A DNA stretch of 64,000 nucleotides from Alphaproteobacteria bacterium (GCA_021774445.1 JAJFJA010000074.1:1-64000), one strand, 5' to 3'. Shown: positions 1 to 8,463, counted from the first letter of the stretch. A program made the numbers and translations. The notes: generated from the letters alone by a model not told the origin.

Positions 1-7
1 GTCCTAA

Positions 8-51
8 CCGGACACATGGGTGACGGTTTATACCGGAGACATGGGTAACAG
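8..51. repeat. Left terminal repeat pair of the IS
   Basis: Two tandem motif copies are seen: ccggacacatgggtgac (8-24) and accggagacatgggtaacag (32-51). Both recur inverted at the right end of the element, as expected of transposase binding sites. Paired copies at each end suggest two binding sites per terminus. Confidence 0.65.
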
Positions 52-1215
52 ATTTGGGCCGAACGGGTTAGCGATCGGTTCGAGTCTGCAGGTGTCTTCG
101 TCGAAATAGCCGAGGTCGTAGAGCATGAAGCTGGCCAGCCAGAGCTTGTCGTCGACCTGTTTGATGCCGACCTTCTGGCCTGCGAAGACGGTGGAGAGGT
201 TGACCTTCTTGCGGTTCAGGCAGATGCGCCCGCAGGTCGTCACGGTGACGGTCTTGTCGTGGAAGGGGTAGTCGACCTCGGGCAGGCCGGTGTAGGCGCG
301 GGGGCTCGGCCGGTGGGCCTCGGCCGGCAGCTTCTGTCCTAAGGACTGATGGGGCCGCTCCTCGTTGTAATAGGTGACGAAGTCGTCGAAGCGGCCCTGC
401 TGCTGGAGCAGGTTGTCGCCGGCGGGTTTGGTGGTCTCTTTCTTGAGAGTGAGGTGCATGCGCTCGTGGCGGCCGTTCTGCTGGGGGCAGCCGGGCTTGA
501 TGCGCTCGATTGCGATACCGAGCCTGAGCCACCACACCGACAGGCGTGACAGGCCGTAAAGGGCATTGGGGCTGGCAAACGGCACGCCATTGTCCGTGCG
601 GATCGCGGTGGGCAGGCCTTGCTCGCGGAAGACCCGCTCGAAGACGGGGAAGGCGAAGGCTTCCCTGGTCGAGCCGAGCGCCTCGCAGGCGAAGAGGTAG
701 CGGCTCTCATGGTCGGTGATCGTGAGCGGGTAGCAGTAGCGCTTGTCCGCCAGCATGAACTCGCCCTTGTAATCCGCACACCATAGATCGTTCGGGGCAC
801 GGGACGCCGACAGCGCCGTCCCCTCGGCCCGCTGCCGCCGGCGTTTACGCTTGACCACGAGACCATGCCGGTCGAGGACCGCATGGACCGTGCTCACGGC
901 CGGCGGATGGATATGGGGATAGAGCCGAAGCAGCTTCTCGCGGATCTTCGGCGCCCCCCAGCTCGGCTGCTCTTTCTTCACCGAGACGATCAGACTCTCG
1001 AGCTGAAAGGGCAGTCTGTTGGCTTGGCGGTAGGGTCGGCGCGAGCGGTCTGTCAGCCCTTCCAGCCCCATCTCCTTGTAGCGTTCGAAGATTTTGTAGC
1101 CGGTCTTTCGGGATATCCCGAAAGACCGGCACAGCGGCGCCATCTTCTCGCCGTCCAGCAACCGCGCCACAAAGCGCACTCTTTCGTCCATGGGGGAACA
1201 CTCCTTCCACGGCAT
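28..1215 (-). CDS. IS481-family transposase
   Basis: The 395-residue protein has an N-terminal helix-turn-helix (about residues 10-60) followed by an rve integrase core. Core motifs visible are DLWCADYKGEF (first Asp), TIRTDNG-type IRTDNGVPFAS (second Asp) and NGRHERMHLTLKKE (catalytic Glu), then a YNEERPHQSLG segment typical of IS481/IS3-like integrases. The length is normal and no frameshift is visible, so the element may still be active. The start at 1215 is supported by a GGGAGGA sequence five bases upstream. The C-terminal end reaches into the left terminal repeat. Confidence 0.93.
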   Translation of the reverse strand: MPWKECSPMDERVRFVARLLDGEKMAPLCRSFGISRKTGYKIFERYKEMGLEGLTDRSRRPYRQANRLPFQLESLIVSVKKEQPSWGAPKIREKLLRLYPHIHPPAVSTVHAVLDRHGLVVKRKRRRQRAEGTALSASRAPNDLWCADYKGEFMLADKRYCYPLTITDHESRYLFACEALGSTREAFAFPVFERVFREQGLPTAIRTDNGVPFASPNALYGLSRLSVWWLRLGIAIERIKPGCPQQNGRHERMHLTLKKETTKPAGDNLLQQQGRFDDFVTYYNEERPHQSLGQKLPAEAHRPSPRAYTGLPEVDYPFHDKTVTVTTCGRICLNRKKVNLSTVFAGQKVGIKQVDDKLWLASFMLYDLGYFDEDTCRLEPIANPFGPNLLPMSPV

Positions 1216-1241
1216 CCCGGTCCTCCCGAAATGCCAAAAGT

Positions 1242-1284
1242 GTCACCCATGTGCCCAGAATGGACTGTTACCTATGTCTCGGGA
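1242..1284. repeat. Right terminal repeat pair of the IS
   Basis: The stretch gtcacccatgtgcccagaa is followed by gactgttacctatgtctcgg. These are diverged inverted copies of the two motifs at the left end. They differ from the left copies at a few positions, so the ends are imperfect. Confidence 0.6.
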
Positions 1285-1329
1285 AGGGCAGTTCTACTCT
1301 CTCGGGCGAACCCTCGGACTCTTTGGTTT

Positions 1330-1366
1330 GGCGCTGCGCGCGCAGCGCCACGGCGCCGGGGCGCCG
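1330..1366. repeat. Two adjacent GC-rich hairpins
   Basis: Positions 1330-1349 form a perfect 20-base palindrome built on ggcgctgcgc. Positions 1351-1366 form a 7-bp stem (cggcgcc / ggcgccg) with a two-base loop. The second hairpin is placed where the long variable arm of a class II tRNA would be, just before the T-arm-like sequence. No U-tract follows, so it is not a convincing terminator. Confidence 0.5.
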
Positions 1367-1393
1367 GTGGGGGTTCGAATCCCTCTCCCACTC
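1351..1393 (+). pseudogene. 3' half of a tRNA-like gene (relic or attachment-site fragment)
   Basis: A T-arm is visible: GGGGG stem (1369-1373), TTCGAAT loop (1374-1380), CCCTC stem (1381-1385), then TCCCACT as a possible acceptor 3' strand and C1393 as discriminator. The hairpin at 1351-1366 would be the long variable arm of a Ser/Leu-type tRNA. No complementary 5' acceptor strand or anticodon arm can be found between this and the IS end, so the gene is not complete here. It may be the remnant left at an integration site, or a tRNA interrupted by the IS. The identity is uncertain. Confidence 0.4.
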
Positions 1394-1513
1394 CCTGTGC
1401 CAATATTTAAATGACTTAGTGAAGCTGTCGTAGTCGTGAACAAAGCCAGGTAGTGTTGGTCGGGATTGGGTGGCGCAGCATATTTGGCCTGACAACGCGC
1501 ACGGAACGGCTGT

Positions 1514-2734
1514 TTAGCCTTGGGCGCCGCCGGCTAGCTTCTCGATGGTGCGGTCGACGGACACGGCGATGACCAGCAGCAGGCCCGTCACGATCAGCCG
1601 CGCTTCGTTGGCGACCCCCATCAGGTTGAGTCCGTTCGACACGGTGGCGATAATCAGCGCCCCGAACAGAGCGCCGGTCACCCGGCCGCGGCCGCCGAAC
1701 AGGCTGACGCCGCCGATCACCGCGGCGGCGATACTTTCCAGCAACAGCGCGCCGCCGCCGATCCCACCGCCGGAGGACACCGACACGCCGAGAATCCGCG
1801 ATGCCGCCAAGATGCCAGCAAAAGCCGACAAACCGCCGGTGATGGCGAAGGCGGTGATCTTTATCCGCTCCACCTTGATGCCGCTGCGCCGAGCCGCTTC
1901 GATATTGTTGCCGATGGCATACAAATACAGCCCGAAGCGCGTTTCCGTGGTCACGTACCCCGTAACTCCGAGAATACCGATGTAGAGGATCAGAGGCATC
2001 GGCAGCCCGTTGCGCTGCGCCAGGATTAGCAGCGTCGCCGTTCCCAGGCCGCCGACGATAACCAGCGGTAACACTATGATCTGTACCGCCGACGCGGTGA
2101 GGCCGGCGCGCCGCCGCGCCGCCAGCGTCGACAACCGCACGGCGGCGAACAGGATCAACCCGATGATCAGCAAGGCCCACGCACTGGCGCCAGCGATGTT
2201 GGTTGCGGCGATTTTTTCCACACCGGAGTTGAGCAGGTTGTAGCGCCCCGTCCGTGGCAGCAGCACCAGCTGGATACCGTTGAGCACCAAGCCGACGCCC
2301 AGCGTCACGACAAACGACGGCACCCCCATCAGGGTCACCCAGCGCCCGGACGCGGCGCCGATCACCACGCCGCTGAGGGTGCCGAGGGCGACCGCCGCCG
2401 GCACCGGCATCCCGGCATCGATCACCAGTTTCGACATCAACACGCTGGCGACGCCGCTGGTCGCCGCGACGGATAGGTCGATTTCGCCAACCAGCAGCAC
2501 GAACACCAGGCCCAGCGCGACGATCCCCGTCACCGTGCTCTGCACTAGCAGGTTGTTGAGGTTGCGGCTGGTTAGGAACACATCGCTTTGGGTCGCGAAG
2601 AACACGAACAGCACGATCAGTCCCGCGGCGACCGGCAATAGCCGCAGGTCGCTGCTGAGCCGTTCGCCGAAGCTGCGCCGTTGGTCTACCGCCGCCGGGT
2701 GCGCACTATCCTGAGTCGTGCTCGGGGTTTCCAT
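1514..2734 (-). CDS. Sugar ABC transporter permease (XylH/RbsC/FrcC type)
   Basis: The 406-residue inner-membrane protein belongs to the BPD_transp_2 permease class used by ribose, xylose and fructose importers. About ten hydrophobic segments are visible, beginning near residue 33 (LLPVAAGLIVLFVFF). Typical motifs are LVGEIDLSV and the late GGVSLFGGRGRVTGALFGA. Its start codon directly follows the stop of the ATPase gene (TGAATG), so translation is likely coupled. It is the last gene of the four-gene operon starting at 5792. The substrate is probably a monosaccharide or inositol, inferred from the IolG-like enzyme in the operon. Confidence 0.9.
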   Translation of the reverse strand: METPSTTQDSAHPAAVDQRRSFGERLSSDLRLLPVAAGLIVLFVFFATQSDVFLTSRNLNNLLVQSTVTGIVALGLVFVLLVGEIDLSVAATSGVASVLMSKLVIDAGMPVPAAVALGTLSGVVIGAASGRWVTLMGVPSFVVTLGVGLVLNGIQLVLLPRTGRYNLLNSGVEKIAATNIAGASAWALLIIGLILFAAVRLSTLAARRRAGLTASAVQIIVLPLVIVGGLGTATLLILAQRNGLPMPLILYIGILGVTGYVTTETRFGLYLYAIGNNIEAARRSGIKVERIKITAFAITGGLSAFAGILAASRILGVSVSSGGGIGGGALLLESIAAAVIGGVSLFGGRGRVTGALFGALIIATVSNGLNLMGVANEARLIVTGLLLVIAVSVDRTIEKLAGGAQG

Positions 2735-3511
2735 TCAGCGGGCGCCCGCCGGCTCTTCATTGCCGCCGACCATGGCGCTGACGACCTGCTCGCCGGTCAC
2801 TTGTTTAGATGCGAAGCTCGCCACCTTGCGTCCGAGCCGCAGCACCTCGATCCGATCGGTCACGTCGATCACGAACTGGTGGATGTCGTGGGAGATCACC
2901 AGCACCGCCAACCCATGACTGGCGAGCTCGCGGATCAGTTTACCGACGGCTTCGGCCGCCGTATGGCTCAGCGCCGCCGTTGGTTCGTCGAGCAGCACGA
3001 CCTTGGGCTGCCACAAGATGGATCGGGCGATGGCGATGTTCTGCCGCTGCCCGCCCGACATAGCGCCGACGTTGCGCGTGAGGGAAATGCCGCTGAGCCG
3101 CAACCGTTGCAACACCTCGTGGGCTTTGCGTTCGCAATCGGCCCGCCGTACCCGAAACCCGGACCACCATGGACCAGTCAGTTCGCGCCCCAGGAAAATG
3201 TTCTGAACGGCATCGAGATTGTTGCACAGGGCGAGATCCTGATAGACCGTCTGGATGCCCAAATCGCTCGCTGCCGCCGGTCCGGACAGGGTTACCTCGT
3301 TGCCCTCGAAGAAAAATTGGCCCTTATCCGCACGAATAACGCCGGCCATGGATTTGATCAGCGTCGTCTTGCCGGCGCCGTTGTCGCCGACCAGAGCGAC
3401 AACTTCGCCAGAATACAGGTCAAGCGACACGTCCGTCAGCGCCTGCACGCCGCCAAACGATTTATGGATGCCCCGCAGACTGAGGATCGGTTGTATGGCG
3501 TCGCTGGGCAT
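2735..3511 (-). CDS. Sugar ABC transporter ATP-binding protein, single domain (FrcA-like)
   Basis: This cytoplasmic ATPase powers the adjacent permease. Walker A GDNGAGKTT, signature MSGGQRQ, Walker B VVLLDEPTAAL and the H-loop VISHD are all present. RbsA/XylG relatives carry two ATPase domains in about 500 residues. This one has a single domain of about 258 residues, like FrcA. I place the start at 3511, where GAGGGG lies just upstream and the protein begins MPSDAIQ. An in-frame ATG at 3562 would add 17 residues with no domain content. It is contiguous with the permease gene downstream. Confidence 0.9.
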   Translation of the reverse strand: MPSDAIQPILSLRGIHKSFGGVQALTDVSLDLYSGEVVALVGDNGAGKTTLIKSMAGVIRADKGQFFFEGNEVTLSGPAAASDLGIQTVYQDLALCNNLDAVQNIFLGRELTGPWWSGFRVRRADCERKAHEVLQRLRLSGISLTRNVGAMSGGQRQNIAIARSILWQPKVVLLDEPTAALSHTAAEAVGKLIRELASHGLAVLVISHDIHQFVIDVTDRIEVLRLGRKVASFASKQVTGEQVVSAMVGGNEEPAGAR

Positions 3512-3582
3512 GCCCCTCACAACTGCTGTACCGATGCGCCGGTGGGCGCGCGGACCTGCCACCGGCAGGCCCGCGGTGCCGG

Positions 3583-4689
3583 TTAGAGATTATCCTGACA
3601 GATCTGCGAGGCCTCGCCGCCCTGACAAACCTCTGCCCAAGTATAGATGCCCGCCTCGACCACGTCCGAAACGTTCGGCGACGTCACGTTGTTGACCGGC
3701 AAGAATGCCGCGGGCACGTCCATGAACGTGTTGTTGACCTGGCCGTTGATCCAATCGGCCGGCAGCGCCTGACCATCGAGAATCGCCACGGCAGTATCGG
3801 CGGCGGCTTCAGCCATCACCCGCAAATCCTTGAACACCGTGTTGTCCTGCCACCCCTGCACGATGAACTGCAGGGCTTCGATGGTGGCGTCTTGGCCGCC
3901 GGTGACAACGATCTCGCCCGGCGTATACCCTTGCGAGATCAGTGCCGCGACGGAGCCACCCGTGGTGCCGTCGTTCATGCCCAGGAACAAGTCGACGTCG
4001 CCGCCGGTCCGCGTCAGGCAATCCTCGGCGAATGACTGTGCCTGGACGGGATCCCAGTTCGGGGTGAACTGCTCGCACACCACCTCGACCTTGCCGGCGT
4101 CGAACAGCGGCTGCAGAAACTCGTTTTGGCCGATTTCATATTGGTTGGTGCCGTACTCGCCTTGGTTGCCTTTGACCCGGGCGATCCGCACGACGTCCTT
4201 GTCCATGCTTTCGATAATTTCAAGGGCGCGCTGACCTTGCGCCTGACCAACGGCCAGCGCGTTGAACAGCACATGGGCTTCGGCCTGGCCGCCGACCGCA
4301 TCGTGTTCGTACAGCAGCACCGGCACGTCGGCGTCGGCCGCGGCCTTTAGCGCGCCCGCCGCGAGGTTTGCGTCGGACGAGGTATAGACGATCAAATTGG
4401 CGTCCTGTGCCAAGGCATCCTCAACCAACCGCTGTTGGCGATCCGGGTCGCCTTCGCCGTTCTGCACGATCACCTCGGTGCCGGGGCGTCTGGCTTCCAT
4501 CGCGGCCACGAATAGCGGCGCGTCGCGGCGTTCGAAGCGGATCGTCGTGCTGTTCGGCAGCAGGAAGAATACTTTCTTGCCGTCCTGGGCGACGGCGGGC
4601 GTGCCCTGTGCGGCAATTGCCGTGACCAGCGCGACTGCCGCGCATCCCATGAGTTTGCTCATCTTGTATGACCCAATCAAGTTCACCAT
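3583..4689 (-). CDS. Periplasmic sugar-binding protein (RbsB/XylF class)
   Basis: The protein has 368 residues, with a signal peptide (hydrophobic stretch LMGCAAVALVTAIAAQ ending near TPAVAQ) and a periplasmic-binding-protein type 1 body. It delivers substrate to the permease at 1514-2734. The start at 4689 is chosen because GGAGGAG lies seven bases upstream, and this puts a basic N-terminus before the hydrophobic core. A longer reading frame to 4776 overlaps the upstream gene and lacks signal features. Sugar specificity cannot be read from the sequence. The neighbouring dehydrogenase points to inositol or a related polyol. Confidence 0.88.
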   Translation of the reverse strand: MVNLIGSYKMSKLMGCAAVALVTAIAAQGTPAVAQDGKKVFFLLPNSTTIRFERRDAPLFVAAMEARRPGTEVIVQNGEGDPDRQQRLVEDALAQDANLIVYTSSDANLAAGALKAAADADVPVLLYEHDAVGGQAEAHVLFNALAVGQAQGQRALEIIESMDKDVVRIARVKGNQGEYGTNQYEIGQNEFLQPLFDAGKVEVVCEQFTPNWDPVQAQSFAEDCLTRTGGDVDLFLGMNDGTTGGSVAALISQGYTPGEIVVTGGQDATIEALQFIVQGWQDNTVFKDLRVMAEAAADTAVAILDGQALPADWINGQVNNTFMDVPAAFLPVNNVTSPNVSDVVEAGIYTWAEVCQGGEASQICQDNL

Positions 4690-4772
4690 CTTCGCTCCTC
4701 CGTTGAGGCGCCCGTTCTTGGTCAGCGCGGGTGCCGTTGCTTCTGCGTTACTACAGTTCTCAAAGTGATTGC

Positions 4773-5792
4773 TCATGCCGCCACCGCGGCGTCGTATTGA
4801 ATTGTTACAGCGCGGTTCTCGCGCACCGACTGCAGCGCGGCCTCGGCGAGGATCAACGCCCGGCGACCGTCCTCGAAGGTCACGCTCGGCGGTCGTCCGG
4901 TTCTCAGACAGTCAATGAAGTCGCGGATTTCGGCTTCGTACGCATCGCGGTAACGCTCGATAAAGAAATGCAGCAGCGGCTCGCGCGCAGCGGTCGCCCC
5001 GGCGTCGTAGCGGGTGACCTCGCTGCGGCGAAGATTATTCGAGCGCACGAGGCCGTCGGCGCCGAATGCCTCGACCCGCTGGTCATAGCCATAGTTGGTA
5101 CGCCGCGAGTTGTTGATGTGGCACAGCGCTCCCGAGGCGGTGCGCATGACCACAACCGCCGTGTCGACGTCGTTGAGGGCAGCGAACACCGGATCGACCA
5201 GATTGGAGGCCATGGCGTAGACCTCCACCGGTTCGTCCTCGAGGACGAAGCGTGCCATGTCGAAATCATGGATAGTGGTGTCGCGGAACAGTCCGCCGCA
5301 CGCTTCCAGTATGGCGCGGGGCGGCGGCGGGCCGGGGTCGCGGCTGGTGATGATCAGCAGTTCCAGGGCGCCGATTTGCCCCGCGCGCACCGCGTCATGC
5401 ACGCCCCGGTGGCTCGGATCGAAGCGCCGGTTGAAGCCGAGCTGTACCGGCACGTCGTATATGGCCAGGGCCAAACGACACTGCTCGACCTTCGCCAGGT
5501 CCACGTCGATCGGTTTTTCGCACAGGATCGGCTTGCCGGCGGCGGCGCTGCGCAGGATCAACTCCACGTGGGTGTTGGTCGGCGACGCAATGAGCACCGC
5601 ATCGACGCTGTCGTCCGCCAGCACGTCATCGACATGTTCGGCCGGCCGTGCCCCGACCATCTCGGCCGTCGCGGCCGCACGCACGGGATCGACGTCATAA
5701 CACCAAGACACGGTCGCATCGGGCTGCTGGGCCACCAGCCCGGCATGCATTTGTCCGATCCGCCCGGTGCCAAGGATTCCAAATCGATGCAT
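4773..5792 (-). CDS. Gfo/Idh/MocA oxidoreductase, inositol 2-dehydrogenase-like
   Basis: The 339-residue NAD-dependent dehydrogenase has an N-terminal Rossmann motif GILGTGRIGQ, the family CEKPID motif, GFNRRFDPS, and the DTTIHDFDMAR segment carrying the catalytic histidine region. These match IolG (myo-inositol 2-dehydrogenase) more closely than other family members I know. The start at 5792 is supported by GGGAGA upstream. The longer frame adds 20 residues before the Rossmann fold. It is the first gene of the importer operon, so the imported compound is probably oxidised by it. D-chiro- or scyllo-inositol or a related sugar are alternatives. Confidence 0.85.
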   Translation of the reverse strand: MHRFGILGTGRIGQMHAGLVAQQPDATVSWCYDVDPVRAAATAEMVGARPAEHVDDVLADDSVDAVLIASPTNTHVELILRSAAAGKPILCEKPIDVDLAKVEQCRLALAIYDVPVQLGFNRRFDPSHRGVHDAVRAGQIGALELLIITSRDPGPPPPRAILEACGGLFRDTTIHDFDMARFVLEDEPVEVYAMASNLVDPVFAALNDVDTAVVVMRTASGALCHINNSRRTNYGYDQRVEAFGADGLVRSNNLRRSEVTRYDAGATAAREPLLHFFIERYRDAYEAEIRDFIDCLRTGRPPSVTFEDGRRALILAEAALQSVRENRAVTIQYDAAVAA

Positions 5793-5880
5793 TCGTTGTC
5801 TCCCGTTGTCGAAACGCCCAGATCGGAACGCTCCGGCACCCAAGCGACACATATGTCCAGGCGCCGCTCAAACGCTAAAA

Positions 5881-5993
5881 TGTCCAGATTGGGAAACATG
5901 TCCCTTGGTGTGGGGCGTTCATGACATAAACTCGGCCAGTACAAACGGTTGGGGCCGGGGACGTTATGAGAAACAAATTTGTCCGATTTGGAA
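5881..5993. promoter_or_regulatory. Divergent promoter region with repeated operator-like motif
   Basis: The 208-bp gap between divergent genes holds two similar elements: tgtccagattgggaa (5881-5895) and tgtccgatttggaa (5980-5993), differing by one inserted base and one substitution. A further tgtccc half-motif occurs at 5899-5904 and caaatttg (5974-5981) is a perfect palindrome. Two copies flanking the divergent starts suit binding by the adjacent HTH regulator. This is inference, with no binding data. Confidence 0.4.
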
Positions 5994-6000
5994 TTTTTTG

Positions 6001-7731
6001 ATGATGCAACCGGCCGTGAAACCTCAGCACAGCGCTGCCCTGTCCAATCACGAACTCGATCGGGTCATTGAGTTCGTCGCAACCCTCGAGAGAGAGACCG
6101 ACATCTGTCTCGATTTGCGCCCGGCGACCCGTGAAATGCGCATCATGATTCAGCTCATGCGCAGCCATCTGCACGGCCGTCTCGAAACCCCCAGTTCGTT
6201 GATCGCCGCCTCCGGCCTGGCCCGCGGCACGGCCCACCGTATCCTTGAGGATATGATCGAACGGGGCCTCATTACCCGCCGCCCGCGCACCAAGTCGGGC
6301 AAGACCTACTCGCTGCATCCGAGTGAACAACTCACCGACAACTGGCTTAGATATGCCCGCCGCATGAAATCGGCGGTCGGCTCGGCATTCGGGCTGTCGT
6401 CCGGGTCGGACTATTATTTTGGCGCGTCCTATCTGTCGGCGTCGGCGATTCCGCCGCTGCCCGTGCTTCAGGAGCGCCTGGGGCTGACCGACAGCCTCCG
6501 CGTGCTGATGCATGCCGACCCCACGTTCCTGGCCATGCAGAAGCTAAAGCGGCAGTTCGAGCTGCATTTCGGGGTCGACATCGTCGGCCGTGCCCTCAGC
6601 CTCGATCGCCTGCACGAGGAGATTCTGGTCAACGCCGAGCGCGGGTCGTCGGACTATGACATCGTCACGTGCGATCTGTGCTGGATGGCTGAACTGGTCG
6701 AGCGGCAAGCGGTGCTCCCCCTCGAGTACGCCGCAGACAGCGAGGGACCGGCAGTTCACGATTTCCACCCCGAGGCCCTGGCTACAGCCCGCCGCGGTGG
6801 CGTCCTGTACGGCCTGCCGGTACAAACCGTGCCCGAGTTGTTGATTTATCGGCGTGACATTTTTTCGACCAAGGCCATTGCCCCACCCACCAGTATCGCC
6901 GCCACCCTCGAGGCGGCGCGGCGCGCCCACGACCCGGCGAACGGTATCAGCGGTATCGCCTGGAACGGCGCCGGCGGCACCCCGGTTGGCACGACGTTCA
7001 TGATGATCATGGCCGACATGGGCCAGCCGGTACTCGACATCCCCCGAGCCAGGGGTGGCTTTTCCGATCAAGACCTTCGGCCCGAGCACTATCGCCCGGC
7101 CCTGGACACCCCGGAAGCCCGCATGGCGGCCGACTATTTGCTTGAACTGCTGCCGTACTCGCCACCCAACATCTTGCAAATGTCATGGTTTGAGCGGGCC
7201 AAGTGCTACGCCGCGGGCCAAGCGGCCATGAGTTATTGCTACACCCAGATCATGCCGCTGTTCGATCAGGATCCGGAGTCGCCGGCGTGGGGTAACACCG
7301 CGTATTTGCCCCACCCGAGCGCACCGGGGGTGCAGCCCATTGCGCCCCTCGGCGGGTGGAACCTTTGCATTCCCGCCAACCTGCCGGCGGAGCGGCGCGC
7401 GGCGGCAATGCGCGCCGTTCGCACATTGACCTCCGCCGAGGCCACCAAGCTGTATATCGAGAATGGTAGCGTCGTCAGTTCGCGCTTCAGCGTCAGCAAC
7501 GACCCCGATGTGGCGCAGATGCGGCCAATCATTCCGGTGGTCGACAAAATGGCGCGCGCCGGCGCGCTGCAAAGCTGGCCACGCCCGGCGGTCGCCGAGT
7601 TATCCGAGATCGTCGGTATCCTCGGCCGGGAGATCCACACGATGCTACAGCGCCGCAAGCGACCGTCCGCCGCTTTACGCGACGCCCAGGCCCAATGCGA
7701 CCAGCTTATGCGCGCCAATGGCCGATATTGA
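6001..7731 (+). CDS. Transcriptional regulator: winged helix fused to solute-binding-protein domain
   Basis: The predicted protein has 576 residues. Residues about 45-110 look like a winged helix-turn-helix (SSLIAASGLARGTAHRILEDMIERGLITRR, described by position 66-94, followed by a basic wing ending KTYSLHP). From about residue 165 to 545 it resembles an extracellular solute-binding protein of the MalE/UgpB class (FELHFGVDIV, YDIVTCDLCWMAELV, GGVLYGLPVQTVPELLIYR, FERAKCYAAGQAAMSYCY). No signal peptide or membrane segment is present, so it should be cytoplasmic. It is divergent from the sugar ABC operon and probably controls it in response to a ligand. The ribosome-binding site is weak. The frame is open upstream to 5767, but the HTH begins well inside the ATG at 6001. 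Confidence 0.85.
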   Translation: MMQPAVKPQHSAALSNHELDRVIEFVATLERETDICLDLRPATREMRIMIQLMRSHLHGRLETPSSLIAASGLARGTAHRILEDMIERGLITRRPRTKSGKTYSLHPSEQLTDNWLRYARRMKSAVGSAFGLSSGSDYYFGASYLSASAIPPLPVLQERLGLTDSLRVLMHADPTFLAMQKLKRQFELHFGVDIVGRALSLDRLHEEILVNAERGSSDYDIVTCDLCWMAELVERQAVLPLEYAADSEGPAVHDFHPEALATARRGGVLYGLPVQTVPELLIYRRDIFSTKAIAPPTSIAATLEAARRAHDPANGISGIAWNGAGGTPVGTTFMMIMADMGQPVLDIPRARGGFSDQDLRPEHYRPALDTPEARMAADYLLELLPYSPPNILQMSWFERAKCYAAGQAAMSYCYTQIMPLFDQDPESPAWGNTAYLPHPSAPGVQPIAPLGGWNLCIPANLPAERRAAAMRAVRTLTSAEATKLYIENGSVVSSRFSVSNDPDVAQMRPIIPVVDKMARAGALQSWPRPAVAELSEIVGILGREIHTMLQRRKRPSAALRDAQAQCDQLMRANGRY

Positions 7732-7876
7732 GCCAGTGCGCCTGGGTTTCTCATGGCATGGGGCGTCCGAATGTCGTTGGCGGATTTTTGGATCGCCGTG
7801 TGTTGTTGTTGCCGACCCTCTGCCGCACGTCCATGCAGCAAAAAGGGCTCGTTTTGTTAGCTTTTGGTCTACAGAC

Positions 7877-8446
7877 TATGAGTCTGCCGAGTTACTGGAG
7901 GTCGTTGGCCTCAAGGGCGAGCATGCCAACAAATTTCCGCACGAATTCTCCGGCGGCCAGCGGCAACGTATCGGTATCGCGCGGGCCCTAGCACTCAACC
8001 CAGAGCTGATTATTTGCGACGAGGCGGTTTCGGCACTGGACGTATCGGTCCAGGCACAAGTCATCAATTTGCTGATGGATCTGCAGGACGAGTTCAATCT
8101 CTCTTATCTGTTCATTGCCCACGATCTCGCTGTCGTCGACCACATCAGCACTCGTGTCGGGGTGATGTATCTGGGGCGCATCGTCGAACTTGCGCAGCGA
8201 GACACACTGTTCGACACGCCCCAACATCCATACACCGAGGCCCTGTTGGCTGCCGTTCCCATCCCCGACCCAAGCATATCGAGCAACAGGACAGTGCTTT
8301 CAGGTGACGTCCCAAGCCCCATCAACCCACCGCCGGGATGCCACTTTCACACGCGCTGTCCTTACGCCAAAGATCGCTGTCGTACCGAGGGCCCTGTGTT
8401 GCGTGAGATCGCTCCGCAGCACTTTGTTTCTTGCCATTACCGATAG
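7877..8446 (+). pseudogene. Truncated oligopeptide ABC transporter ATPase (OppF/DppF C-terminal part)
   Basis: Homology begins abruptly at about 7880 (ELLEVVGL) and runs through the signature FSGGQRQRIGIARAL, Walker B ELIICDEAVSALD, the H-loop FIAHDL and the C-terminal oligopeptide-ABC extension (QHPYTEALLAAVP and the Cys-containing CHFHTRCPYAKDRC). The N-terminal third with Walker A and the Q-loop is absent. The 7732-7876 sequence shows no similarity to it and contains no plausible start with a ribosome-binding site. No permease or binding protein of the Opp type is nearby. I read it as a deletion remnant. Confidence 0.8.
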
Positions 8447-8463
8447 AGGAGCCGTCCACTGCG

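Larger units (their letters stand above)
1..1290 (-). mobile_element. IS481-family insertion sequence, left tip possibly cut by the window edge
   Basis: A single intact DDE transposase gene fills the element and is flanked by related terminal sequences. Each end carries two copies of an acacatgggtgac / gagacatgggtaacag type motif: positions 8-24 and 32-51 on the left, and the inverted equivalents at 1242-1284 on the right. The outer limits are approximate. The left end lies at or just outside base 1 and no target duplication can be read. The element sits directly upstream of a tRNA-like 3' half (about 1351-1393). Confidence 0.8.

Noticed and set aside
1300..1393. Complete tRNA gene
   Set aside because: Only T-arm, variable-arm-like hairpin and acceptor 3' strand can be seen. 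No matching 5' acceptor strand or anticodon arm exists in the window.
2681..3586. Plus-strand open frame antisense to the sugar ABC ATPase
   Set aside because: The minus strand holds an intact ATPase with all ATP-binding motifs.
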